Source of the DNA: UBA7672 sp965279085
Lineage (GTDB): Bacteria > Pseudomonadota > Alphaproteobacteria > Caulobacterales > Hyphomonadaceae
Reading direction: 5' to 3'
NCBI GenBank assembly: GCA_965279085.1
Contig: OZ257149.1
Coordinates: 2,976,001-3,040,000 of the forward strand
DNA length: 64,000 nucleotides
Made by a program: the position numbers and the translations under genes. The stretch's first letter is position 1; each line of letters begins with the position of its first letter. Below the pieces are notes generated by a model, which saw only the letters and a list, made by a program, of their open reading frames with translations, was not told the origin of the DNA and ran no database searches. Below, one piece after another: positions 41,991 through 50,419 of the stretch.

Positions 41991-42293
41991 ATGGATCTCA
42001 ACGACGTCACCGCAAAAGTGCAGGCCGCTCTCGCTGGCGGCACGGGCTTCGACAAGAAGGTCAAATTCGACTTCGGCTCGGTCGGCAAGCTCTTCATCGA
42101 CGGTGTGGCCGGCAAGGCCTCGAACGAGGATGGCGCGGCTGATGCGACCGTCACCGTAGCCTTCGACGACTTCCTGAAACTGGCGCAGGGCGCGCTCGAC
42201 CCGACGATGGCCTTCATGCAGGGCAAGCTGAAGGTCGCGGGCGACATGGGCGTGGCGATGAAGCTGCAGTCGCTCTTTTCCAAGCTTAAGTAA
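41991..42293 (+). CDS. SCP2 sterol-binding domain protein
   Basis: A 100-residue single SCP2 domain. It starts MDLNDVTAKVQAALAGG and has VKFDFGSVGKLFIDG, ADATVTVAFDDFLKLAQGALDPTMAF and the closing LKVAGDMGVAMKLQSLF. SCP2 domains bind lipids or fatty acyl-CoA. AAGGAGCC stands 5 nt before the ATG. A lipase-like gene begins 6 bp later and rimM overlaps that one, so the three form an operon whose first members look linked to lipids. Confidence 0.9.
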   Translation: MDLNDVTAKVQAALAGGTGFDKKVKFDFGSVGKLFIDGVAGKASNEDGAADATVTVAFDDFLKLAQGALDPTMAFMQGKLKVAGDMGVAMKLQSLFSKLK

Positions 42294-42299
42294 GCCGCA

Positions 42300-43268
42300 A
42301 TGCCTGACGGCGCCGCCAGACAGGACGTCGCCGGCGCTGGCTTTGTCATCGTTCCGGATAACCCGCCGCCGCAAGGCGCCGAGGTTATCTGGTACGAAGG
42401 CAGGGGTGGGCTGCGCCTTCGTATGCTCTATGCGCCTGAGCCGAAGGACAATCATGTCAAGACGCGTGGCCTCGCCATCGTCTGTCCCGGCCGCACCGAG
42501 ATGATCGAGAAATACTTCGAAGTCGCCCGCGATCTGCAGGCGCGGGGCTTCGCGGTTGCGATCTTCGACTGGCCGGGCCAGGGCCTCTCCGGCCGCCAGC
42601 TGAAGAATCCTTTCGCCGGCCACATCCGCTCGTTCACGGACTATGCGGAGGCGCTCGCCCGCGGTCTCGACAAGATCAAGCATCGAGCGCCCAGGACCTG
42701 GGTCGTCGTCGCCCACTCCATGGGCGGCGCCATTGCGCTCGAGGCGATGCGCCAGAGGAAGCTGGAGGTCGCCGCCGCCGCTTTCTCCGCTCCGATGTGG
42801 GGAATTCCGATCTGGTTCTTCCAGCGCTGGTATGTGCGCGGGGTGCGCCTCTTCGGTTTCGGCGCGATGGCCGCGATGCCGCCCCAGCCGCCCGAGACGT
42901 TCGAGAACAACCAGCTCACACACGACGAGCCGCGCTGGCAGCTCTACCGCCGGCTTATCGACGCGGAGCCGAAGCTGGCTGTGCGCGAGCCGACGGTCGC
43001 GTGGGTCGTCGCTTCCCTCAATGTCTTTCGCGGGTTCTTCAAGCCGGGCGCGCTCGATCGCCTGCGCGACCTGCCCATGCTCGTCGCCATCGCGTCCGAC
43101 GAGACAGTCGTAAAGAAATCGGCCCAGCAGAAATTGTCACGGCGCTTCCAGGCCGCCAAGGTCATCATCGTCGAGGGCGCCGGCCACGAAATCCTGATGG
43201 AAACCGACGAACGGCGCGCCCAGTTCTGGAAGGCGTTCGACGAGATGTGTCGCAAGGCAGGCGTCTGA
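42300..43268 (+). CDS. Alpha/beta hydrolase, monoacylglycerol-lipase-like
   Basis: A 322-residue cytoplasmic alpha/beta hydrolase. Marks are AIVCPGRTEMIEKYFEVARDL, FDWPGQGLSGRQLKNPFAGH with the oxyanion zone, the nucleophile elbow VVAHSMGGAIALEAMRQ near residue 139-155, and a late EGAGHEILMETDERR holding the His. The pattern is that of the monoglyceride lipase/lysophospholipase L2 group. It comes 6 bp after the SCP2 gene, and its stop overlaps the start of rimM (TGATG). Confidence 0.87.
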   Translation: MPDGAARQDVAGAGFVIVPDNPPPQGAEVIWYEGRGGLRLRMLYAPEPKDNHVKTRGLAIVCPGRTEMIEKYFEVARDLQARGFAVAIFDWPGQGLSGRQLKNPFAGHIRSFTDYAEALARGLDKIKHRAPRTWVVVAHSMGGAIALEAMRQRKLEVAAAAFSAPMWGIPIWFFQRWYVRGVRLFGFGAMAAMPPQPPETFENNQLTHDEPRWQLYRRLIDAEPKLAVREPTVAWVVASLNVFRGFFKPGALDRLRDLPMLVAIASDETVVKKSAQQKLSRRFQAAKVIIVEGAGHEILMETDERRAQFWKAFDEMCRKAGV

Positions 43269-43816
43269 TGTCGAAACTCGTTGTCGTCGGGCAGATCGCG
43301 GGCGCTTTTGGCGTGAAGGGCGAGGTGCGCGTGCGTTCGTTCACCGAGGATCCCGAGGCGTGCTTTTCATATGGGCCGCTGGTCGACGAGAAGGGCGAGG
43401 TGGTGCTGACGCCGGTGAAGGTGCGGCCGCTCAATGAAGGCTTTGGCGTGACCGCGAAGGAACAGCTCCAGCGCGAGGACTGGGAAGCCAGGCGCGGCAC
43501 GCTGTTGCACGCCCGCCGCGAGGCCATGCCAGACGTGGACAAGGCGGATGGCGAATTCTATATCGCTGACCTGATCGGCATGCGCGTGGAGCACATCGAC
43601 GGGCGTGCGCTGGGGGAGGTCAAGGCCGTGCACAATTTCGGCGCGGGTGACCTGATCGACATACAGCCGGCGTCAGGCCCGACTTTCCTTCTGCCGTTCA
43701 CGGACGAGATTTTTCCGGAGATCAACTTAGAGGCGCGTTTGCTGCGCGCCGATCCGCACGAGGATTTCCTGCCTGATGCGCTTCAGCGGCAGAGTTCGGA
43801 CGGCCGCACGAACTGA
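43268..43816 (+). CDS. rimM: 16S rRNA processing protein RimM
   Basis: Assists 30S head assembly and binds S19. The 182 residues have the RimM domain (VVVGQIAGAFGVKGEVRVRSFTEDPEACF as two blocks), then the PRC-barrel with DLIGMRVEHIDGRALGEVKAVHNFGAGDLIDI and the closing FLLPFTDEIFPEINL. Its start overlaps the stop of the hydrolase gene. The usual rpsP-rimM-trmD-rplS order is broken: trmD-rplS is at 8.3 kb. The 3' end overlaps the GT39 gene of the other strand by 34 bp. Confidence 0.96.
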   Translation: MSKLVVVGQIAGAFGVKGEVRVRSFTEDPEACFSYGPLVDEKGEVVLTPVKVRPLNEGFGVTAKEQLQREDWEARRGTLLHARREAMPDVDKADGEFYIADLIGMRVEHIDGRALGEVKAVHNFGAGDLIDIQPASGPTFLLPFTDEIFPEINLEARLLRADPHEDFLPDALQRQSSDGRTN

Positions 43817-45456
43817 TAATAGAGCGTCGCGGCCTTGTCCTCGGACTGGCGGAGATTGCGGCGGATGGCGCCCTCGGCGCCCTCGTCACGCGGGAAGGCG
43901 TAGAGCTTGTCGGTCAGGTAGGCCACGAGATCGCGCGGCATGATCGCGACCGAACGCTGCTCGTCCAGGGGCTTGAATTCCGTATCCCGCCAGACGACCA
44001 GGCAAGCCCCGACGACTTTCGGTTCCGGGAAGGCCGCGGGCGGGATCGAGGCGTCCAGCACCCGCGCGCGCGGGAAGGCGGCGCGGAGATTGCCGGTCAG
44101 GTGCCGGTCGGCGCCGACGATCGTGCCCTCGCTGAAGCCGGCCTTGCGGAGTTCGGCCGCCCAGGCGTCGACGGGCGTGTAGGGGCGGCAGCCGCCTTCC
44201 TCGCACATCGCGATTTCCATCTGCCCTTCGACAATGCGTCCGCCGACGACCAGCAGGGCGAAGGCAATCACAACGGCCCCGAAGGCGCGGATGGCGACGT
44301 GGAATTCGCCAGCGCGCTTCACGTGCATGAACAGCCACACCGGGGCGGTGAACAGCACCGGCATCATCCAGTTGGCCTTGTAGGCCTGCACGCCGAGCAC
44401 GACGCTGATCAGGTAGGTAAGCAATGCGAATAGCGTGGCGCGCATGAACAGCTGGCGCCAGGCGCGTTCGTGCGGCTCCTCATCTGTGTTACGGCGCTGG
44501 AACAGCGGGTAGATCACGGGCAGCCACAGCGTCCAGAATAGCATCATCCAGAACAGCGACAGCGGCAGGCTGAACTCCAGAAGCCCCCGGCCCAGCTGCG
44601 CACCCGCATTGCCGACACGCTCAAGCCAGGCGGAATCGATTTCCCACGAGGCCGCGTACTCGCTCCAGGCGTCGCCGATGGAGCCCACGTGCGTCACGAC
44701 CCAGACGGTGTAGGGCAGGTAGATCAGCGCCGCGACCAGCAGCGCTATGCCAAGGCGGCCCCACGACATCGCGTCGCGGAAGAACGGTGAGATGAAGATC
44801 GCGACGATGACCGCGATGGGGAAGACGATGAACAGGTGGTGCGTCAGCAAGCCGGCGCCGATCGCGAGCCCCAGATAGACCCAGTCGCGATAGCGCCGCC
44901 AGGTGAGGATGCGGGTGATGGCGTGGAACGCGATCGACAGCGCCGCCATGAGGCCCACGGCGCCCAGCAGATCTTCGTGCATCGACCAGCCGACCTGGAA
45001 GGTCAGCGCCCATGCAGCGACGGCGGCCGCCGATACGCCGGGGCGGATCAGCACGTTGCGGGCGGCGAGGTAATAGAGGCTGAGCGCCGTGAACAGCAGC
45101 GTGTACTTCACCGCGAATACGACGGGTGGGGCGGCGCCGCCCGCCATCAGGGCCAGGGCGTGCAGCCAGGCCAGCATCGGCGGCTGGCGCGCCTCATAAC
45201 CCACCTGCAGCGACTGCGAGAGCAGCAGCTGCTCGGCTTCCTCTATCGTGAATACCGGCGCGATAAGGACGCGGATCGCCCAGTGGATCACGCAGTAGAT
45301 CAGGATCGTTGTGATGACGGCGGATTTATCGAGGCGGATGAAGCCTTCGAAGGACGACTTCTGCTCGCGCGGCGGCGCCCGGCGGTTCTTCGCCGCCTTC
45401 GCGGCGGCCTTGGCCGACTTCTTCGACTGCTTGGGCTGCCGGATCGGCTGCTTCAC
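43783..45456 (-). CDS. GT39-family membrane glycosyltransferase
   Basis: An inner-membrane protein of about 557 residues with some ten membrane segments. It starts with a Lys-rich tail (QPKQSKKSAKAAAKAAKNRR), then the family opening VFTIEEAEQLLLSQSLQVGYEARQPPMLAWLHA with its acidic D/E-type catalytic loop (E of IEEAE). Such ArnT/PMT-type enzymes move sugar from a polyprenyl-phosphate donor. The start is taken as GTG at 45456 because GGAAGAAG precedes it; a TTG at 45474 is the alternative. A GT2 that could make the lipid-linked donor lies just upstream. Confidence 0.85.
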   Translation of the reverse strand: MKQPIRQPKQSKKSAKAAAKAAKNRRAPPREQKSSFEGFIRLDKSAVITTILIYCVIHWAIRVLIAPVFTIEEAEQLLLSQSLQVGYEARQPPMLAWLHALALMAGGAAPPVVFAVKYTLLFTALSLYYLAARNVLIRPGVSAAAVAAWALTFQVGWSMHEDLLGAVGLMAALSIAFHAITRILTWRRYRDWVYLGLAIGAGLLTHHLFIVFPIAVIVAIFISPFFRDAMSWGRLGIALLVAALIYLPYTVWVVTHVGSIGDAWSEYAASWEIDSAWLERVGNAGAQLGRGLLEFSLPLSLFWMMLFWTLWLPVIYPLFQRRNTDEEPHERAWRQLFMRATLFALLTYLISVVLGVQAYKANWMMPVLFTAPVWLFMHVKRAGEFHVAIRAFGAVVIAFALLVVGGRIVEGQMEIAMCEEGGCRPYTPVDAWAAELRKAGFSEGTIVGADRHLTGNLRAAFPRARVLDASIPPAAFPEPKVVGACLVVWRDTEFKPLDEQRSVAIMPRDLVAYLTDKLYAFPRDEGAEGAIRRNLRQSEDKAATLYYQFVRPSELCR

Positions 45457-45499
45457 GCGTCTTCTTCCACTCAACTAACGCCACAAGTCCGAGAGACGA

Positions 45500-46270
45500 T
45501 CAGCGCCCTGAACGCGGATCGTTCCATTCGGCCGCGACGCCATAGCCCCCCCGCCGCACAAGCCATATCATCCCGAGCAGGTCTACAAGCCCGGCGCCAA
45601 AACGTCCGAGAAACCCGTATTTCGATACGCCGTGAAGGCGCTGCCGGTCGGCGACCAGCTCCTCGCGCACATCCCATCCGGCGCGTTTGACCAGCGCGGG
45701 CAGGAATCGATGCATGGCCGCAAAGAACGGCAGATCCTGGAAGGCGCGGCGGCGGATCAGCTTGAAGCCGCAGCCCGTGTCGGTGGCATCGTCGCGCAGG
45801 CAGAAGCGGCGGATGCCATTGGCGACACGCGACTGCAGCCATTTGAAGCCGCTGTCATTGCGGCTTGTGCGCCGGCCGCACACAATTCCCAACGCCGGGT
45901 TCTCGTCCTTGGCCGCCACAAGATCCCAGACGCGGCGGGCGTCGGCCGGGTCGTTCTGGCCGTCTCCGTCAAGCAGCTGCACCCAGTCGCCTGCGCAATG
46001 GCGCAGGCCGGTGAACAGGGCTGCCGACTTCCCGCGCCTTTTGACGTGAGTCAGGATCTTGATCCTGTCCGGTTTCAGAGACTGGGCAGTAACCAGTTCG
46101 GCGCCCGTGGTGTCGCCGGAGCAATCGTTGACGCAGACAATCTCGTAGTCGATCCCGTCCAGCGCGGCATGGACCTCGTCTACCAGCGGTTGGATGTTGC
46201 CGGCCTCGTTGTAGAAGGGGATCAGCACGGACAGGGAGCGGCGCGGCTGGGGCGGCGAGTCGGGTCCCAA
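45500..46270 (-). CDS. GT2-family glycosyltransferase, dolichyl-phosphate mannose synthase-like
   Basis: A 256-residue protein with the GT-A fold. The start is a TTG with AGGGA ahead. Marks are LSVLIPFYNEAGNIQPLVDEV near residue 14, the DxD-like ND of VCVNDCSGD, VQLLDGDGQNDPAD near 94 and RRTSRNDSGFKWLQSR. The C-terminal stretch has the basic-hydrophobic YGFLGRFGAGLVDLLGMIWLV, maybe a membrane contact. These proteins make polyprenyl-phosphate-sugar. The GT39 gene follows about 45 bp downstream and would use its product. Confidence 0.85.
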   Translation of the reverse strand: MGPDSPPQPRRSLSVLIPFYNEAGNIQPLVDEVHAALDGIDYEIVCVNDCSGDTTGAELVTAQSLKPDRIKILTHVKRRGKSAALFTGLRHCAGDWVQLLDGDGQNDPADARRVWDLVAAKDENPALGIVCGRRTSRNDSGFKWLQSRVANGIRRFCLRDDATDTGCGFKLIRRRAFQDLPFFAAMHRFLPALVKRAGWDVREELVADRQRLHGVSKYGFLGRFGAGLVDLLGMIWLVRRGGYGVAAEWNDPRSGR

Positions 46271-46504
46271 GGCGGCTATCCCTGTGAAAGGCGCTTCAGC
46301 GGGCGCCGGAACGGAAGGGTTGGACCTCTAGCATATCCGCCGCCGCCCGGAAGGCTCCGCCTTGCTCCGAACTGTCGCGGCCGCGAGCCGGCCGATACCC
46401 CTGCGATTGCCGTTAGGACAGGACTGCCCCTTATGTTGGCGTCTGCTAGACTGTGTCAGGGCAGGCGGGAGAAACCCGCCGCCCGAGGGTGAATGGAGAC
46501 GCGC

Positions 46505-47806
46505 ATGGCCGACACGGCAACAGCGCCAGAGGTTTCAAAGGCCGGTGCGGAGGCGTTCCGGAAGAACGGACTTCTGCGCGATGCGGCCTTGCCCGATGTG
46601 GGGGGCATCGACCTCGCGAATTTCGACATCAGCGATCCCGAATGGTGGCGGCGCGAGGCCTACTGGCCGATCTTCGCGCGCATGAGAAAAGAGGCGCCGG
46701 TCAGCTGGTGCCCGGAGAGCCCGTACGGCCCGTACTGGAACGTCACCACCTACAAGGACATCATGACGGTGGACACCACGCACGGTGTCTTCTCGTCCGA
46801 AGGCGGCATCACCATCGTCGACCAGGACGAGGACTTCCAGCTGCCGATGTTCATCGCGATGGACCCGCCCAAGCACGACCTGCAGCGCAAGACCGTGCAG
46901 TCGATCGTGGGGCCGGACAATCTCAAGAGTTTCGAGGCGCTGATCCGATCGCGCACCACAGGGATTTTCGATTCGCTCGATATCAGCCAGCCCTTCGACT
47001 GGGTCGACAAGGTATCGATCGAACTCACCACGATGATGCTGGCGACCCTGTTCGATTTCCCGTTCGAGGACCGTCGCAAGCTGACGCGTTGGTCGGATGT
47101 TGCGACTGGCCGGAACAACCCCGACATCGTGACGAGCGAGGAACAGTGGCGCGGCGAGCTGCTGGAATGCCTCGGCTACTTCACGCGGCTGTGGAACGAG
47201 CGGGTCAACGCTGATCCGAAGGGCGACCTCGTCTCGATGCTGGCGCATGGCGAGCACACGCGGAACATGTCGCCGCAGGAATATCTCGGAAACCTGATCC
47301 TGCTGATCGTCGGCGGCAATGACACGACCCGCAACTCCATGACCGGCGGCGTCTACGCCATGAGCAAGTGGCCGGAACAGTGGGAGACGCTGAAGGCAAA
47401 CCCGGCGCTGGTCCCATCGGCGGTGTCAGAAATCATCCGCTGGCAGACGCCGCTGGCGCACATGCGCCGCACAGCGCTGCAGGACTTCGAACTCGGCGGC
47501 AAGACGATCCGCAAGGGCGAGAAAGTGCTGATGTGGTATGCATCCGGCAATCGCGACGAGACACAGTACAGCAATCCGGACGTGCTCTGGATCGAGCGCC
47601 CGATGGTGCGCCGTCACCTGTCGTTCGGCTTCGGCATCCACCGCTGCGTTGGCAACCGCCTCGCGGAACTGCAGCTGCAGGTCCTGTGGGAGGAAATCCT
47701 CAAGCGCTTCGAGAAGATCGAAGTGCTTGCCGAACCCGAACGCCTGCCGAGCTCCTTCGTGAAGGGCTACACCAAGATGATGGTGCGGGCCGTTCCGAAA
47801 AAATAG
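46505..47806 (+). CDS. Cytochrome P450, CYP153-like
   Basis: A 433-residue soluble P450. Heme ligand Cys381 in FGFGIHRCVGNRLAELQLQ; oxygen-binding helix LLIVGGNDTTRNSMTGGV; K-helix E-x-x-R in EIIRWQTPLAHMRR. These phrases match the CYP153 group, which hydroxylates the end carbon of alkanes and fatty acids. The start at 46505 (GGAGA 5 nt before) is chosen over 46493. No ferredoxin or ferredoxin reductase is adjacent, so redox partners are elsewhere. Nearby genes (SCP2, ACAD, carboxylase) suit fatty-acid use. Confidence 0.88.
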   Translation: MADTATAPEVSKAGAEAFRKNGLLRDAALPDVGGIDLANFDISDPEWWRREAYWPIFARMRKEAPVSWCPESPYGPYWNVTTYKDIMTVDTTHGVFSSEGGITIVDQDEDFQLPMFIAMDPPKHDLQRKTVQSIVGPDNLKSFEALIRSRTTGIFDSLDISQPFDWVDKVSIELTTMMLATLFDFPFEDRRKLTRWSDVATGRNNPDIVTSEEQWRGELLECLGYFTRLWNERVNADPKGDLVSMLAHGEHTRNMSPQEYLGNLILLIVGGNDTTRNSMTGGVYAMSKWPEQWETLKANPALVPSAVSEIIRWQTPLAHMRRTALQDFELGGKTIRKGEKVLMWYASGNRDETQYSNPDVLWIERPMVRRHLSFGFGIHRCVGNRLAELQLQVLWEEILKRFEKIEVLAEPERLPSSFVKGYTKMMVRAVPKK

Positions 47807-47809
47807 CGA

Positions 47810-48754
47810 TCAGCTGACCGGCGCCGCGTTGCACGATGCCGTCGGTTGCGTGACGCGCGAATAGCTGCGCCCGATCCAGGCGTTGTGCTCGGGTTCCCAT
47901 GTCGCCTTCGCGAAATTGTCGCCGAGGCCTGACGCTGTTGCCGCCCAAGTGCCGACATCGATCATGTAGTCCTCGCCGGAGAGGTTCACTGGCTTGGTCT
48001 TCGTGAAATACTCGATGTGCCGATAGACAGGCGCGCAGGGGTGGAGCTTCACCACTTCCTCCATCGCGAAGGCGGTGGCGCGGTGATCCGGGTGGTCGCG
48101 CGGGTTCAGCTCCTCGTCCAGCTCCGCGATATGCAGCTTGAGGCCTGATCCCGCCATGCGCTCGGATTCCACGATTGCGTTGAGCGTGGCGACGAGGTCC
48201 TCCCAGCCTTCATAGCGCGCGCTCATTTCAACGGTGCCCGAAGTGGCCGCATCGCCCGAGCGCAGGCGCGTCAGCGATTCAGGGTGAGGGGTGTAGACCG
48301 TGCCGTTGACGATGTTGCCGTCCGGCAGGCGCAGGAAATAGACGACGGCGTTGGCATAGGCATAGCGCTGCACGCCATGGCCGCCGCGTTCCACCATCGC
48401 GCTTTCCATCTTTACACCCTTGCCGACCTTCGGGTCAGCCGCGTTCGCCATGAAGCGCACGGCGCGCAGTGCGCCTTCCTCTCGCGCGAGATAGTAGGGG
48501 ACCGGCCCGGGGCCGCCGGCGCCCGCGCCGGCATCGCCAGCGGTCACGTGGATGAAAACCGCCTTTTCCTGCGGCTCGTTCATGGCGTGATACGCCTCGG
48601 GGTTCATGAACAGCTGCCAGTCATCCTGGTGCGCTACGGCGAAGATGCTGACAGTTGGCGGAGACGGCGGCGGTGGTCCGGCCGGCGTCGACACGCAGGC
48701 GGCGGACATCGCTGTCGACAGGGCGGCGAGAGCAGTGGCAAGCGAGCGTTTCAG
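47810..48754 (-). CDS. PIG-L (LmbE-like) deacetylase lipoprotein, probable CTG start
   Basis: About 314 residues. The signal MKRSLATALAALSTAMSAAC ends in a lipobox. The metal-site motif is FAVAHQDDWQLF (family AHPDD) and the second is RDHPDHRAT. These are the marks of the PIG-L/LmbE zinc deacetylases acting on N-acetyl sugars. No ATG or TTG begins at the signal; CTG at 48752-48754 has AGGGGA 6 nt ahead and yields exactly MKRS. A GTG 36 bp earlier would give a longer, less typical n-region and has AAGG only 1-2 nt away. Confidence 0.78.
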   Translation of the reverse strand: MKRSLATALAALSTAMSAACVSTPAGPPPPSPPTVSIFAVAHQDDWQLFMNPEAYHAMNEPQEKAVFIHVTAGDAGAGAGGPGPVPYYLAREEGALRAVRFMANAADPKVGKGVKMESAMVERGGHGVQRYAYANAVVYFLRLPDGNIVNGTVYTPHPESLTRLRSGDAATSGTVEMSARYEGWEDLVATLNAIVESERMAGSGLKLHIAELDEELNPRDHPDHRATAFAMEEVVKLHPCAPVYRHIEYFTKTKPVNLSGEDYMIDVGTWAATASGLGDNFAKATWEPEHNAWIGRSYSRVTQPTASCNAAPVS

Positions 48755-48833
48755 TGGAATTCCCCTGGTCCCGGGCAATGAGGCGCTCACCTTAGCGGGC
48801 GGTGCGCGGGGGGAAAGTCTGTCGCAAGGTCAA

Positions 48834-50315
48834 TCAGACAGGACTTGAGGCGGGGCGGACGCCGATCGAGGCTGCAGGTTTGGATGCGGCAGCGGCCGCC
48901 TGCTTTTTCACGCCGAGCGCATCGAGAATACGCGCGTGTTCGGCCGCATCGAGCCGGTAGCGCGAATAGCAGAGCACCGCGAGCAGAGCGAAGCCCGAAA
49001 CGAACGGCCCATAGGTCATTGCCAGCCAGAACACCTTGTCCTCGGAGACGCCGTTCGCGGCGATCTCCGCCGAGGTCGGCCAAGCGATCCATGCCAACGC
49101 CCAGCCGGAGACAAATTTTCCGAGGCCGGACGTCGCCTTGTAGGTGATGAGCTGCGCGCCGAAGAACACGCCTTCATTGCGGCGTCCCGTCTGCAGCTCG
49201 TACTCGTCGGCAACGTCGGCCAGCATCGATCCGCCGGTCACCTGGCTGTGGATCGTGGTCAGGCCCTGCGTCACGCGCATGATCGACAGTGTCGTGATCA
49301 GCGCGATCGAGCCCTCCGCCGGCATCCAGCCCGCCCACCAGCACAGCACGGGCAGGGTCTGGAAAAAGCCGACGAGCAGCGTCGACCAGATCAGCACCGC
49401 CCTCTTGTCGAAGCGGGCCTGCAGCAGTTTCGTGAATGGCGCACCGAGCAGGTAGCCCACAAAGAGTCCGCAAGTGATGAAGGTCAGCGGCTGGCCCGAA
49501 ATCTGCCAAAGATAGGAGTTGAGATAGAGCAGCAGCGCCGTATCGACGCCGATCACCATGTAGATCATCAGCGCGCCGGAGAAGTACCAGCGGAAGTTGC
49601 GGTTGCGCAGGGCATGCCACGTCTCGCCGATGATCTGCCATGCACTGAGCCGCACCTGATTGGCGGCGGGCTGGATCAGGTGCGGTATCAGCCTGTGCGT
49701 ACCGATGGCCGAGATCAACATCGCAGCGCCCATGATCAGCGAGAGCGTCAGCGCATAGGCGGGATAGGCGCCCGCATCGCGCTGGCTCACGGGGAAGAAC
49801 ACCATGAAGGCCAGCGCATAGGTCAGCATGCAGCCGAGCGAGTTGGCGCCCTGGCGCCATGAGACGAGCTGCGTACGTGCGCGATAATCGCGCGATAGCT
49901 CCGCGCCCATCGCGAGGTGCGGCACGACGTAGAGGGTGAGGGCTAGCCGCGCGAGAATGCCGAACACGACCAGCCACAGGAACAGGCCCATCTGGTCCAG
50001 CCCCGGCGGCGGGGCGAACAGCAGGTAGAACAGCACGATCAGCGGAATGATCGACGCATACATGAAGGGATGGCGCCGGCCCCATTTCGATTTCCAGCGA
50101 TCAGACAGCGCGCCGATCAGCGGATCGGAAACGGAATCGACGATGAGCGCGATCAGCATCGCCGTGCCGGCAAGCTCCGGGTCGAGGCCGAGAAGGTTAT
50201 TGTAGTAAAACATGATGAACACCGCGAGCGCGATGTTCTTGATGCCCTCAGTCATCTGCCCGAGGCCGTAGAGGGCGCGGTCGAAATTGGACAGCGTAAG
50301 GCCGGTGTCCGTCAC
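48834..50315 (-). CDS. MFS transporter of the GPH (sugar:cation symporter) group
   Basis: A 493-residue inner-membrane protein with 12 helices. Marks are FYYNNLLGLDPELAGTAMLIALIVDSVSDPLIGALSDRWKSKWGRRHP in three blocks near 30-80 and the later GFFQTLPVLCWWAGWMPAEGS. The D-x-x-S-D-P-L-x-G and SDR-x(4)-GRRHP patterns are those of MelB-like GPH carriers. The start is taken as GTG at 50315 with GGGGGAAG ahead; an upstream start would add a 24-residue non-family stretch. The substrate is unknown. Confidence 0.88.
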   Translation of the reverse strand: MTDTGLTLSNFDRALYGLGQMTEGIKNIALAVFIMFYYNNLLGLDPELAGTAMLIALIVDSVSDPLIGALSDRWKSKWGRRHPFMYASIIPLIVLFYLLFAPPPGLDQMGLFLWLVVFGILARLALTLYVVPHLAMGAELSRDYRARTQLVSWRQGANSLGCMLTYALAFMVFFPVSQRDAGAYPAYALTLSLIMGAAMLISAIGTHRLIPHLIQPAANQVRLSAWQIIGETWHALRNRNFRWYFSGALMIYMVIGVDTALLLYLNSYLWQISGQPLTFITCGLFVGYLLGAPFTKLLQARFDKRAVLIWSTLLVGFFQTLPVLCWWAGWMPAEGSIALITTLSIMRVTQGLTTIHSQVTGGSMLADVADEYELQTGRRNEGVFFGAQLITYKATSGLGKFVSGWALAWIAWPTSAEIAANGVSEDKVFWLAMTYGPFVSGFALLAVLCYSRYRLDAAEHARILDALGVKKQAAAAASKPAASIGVRPASSPV

Positions 50316-50419
50316 GGCTGCTTCCCCCGGGCGTTTCGCCTCAGCGTTTCCTCCTGCGATCAACTCATGCTGGCAGGGCGGCGTCAACGCGAGTACCGCG
50401 CGTTACACTCACACTGGCG

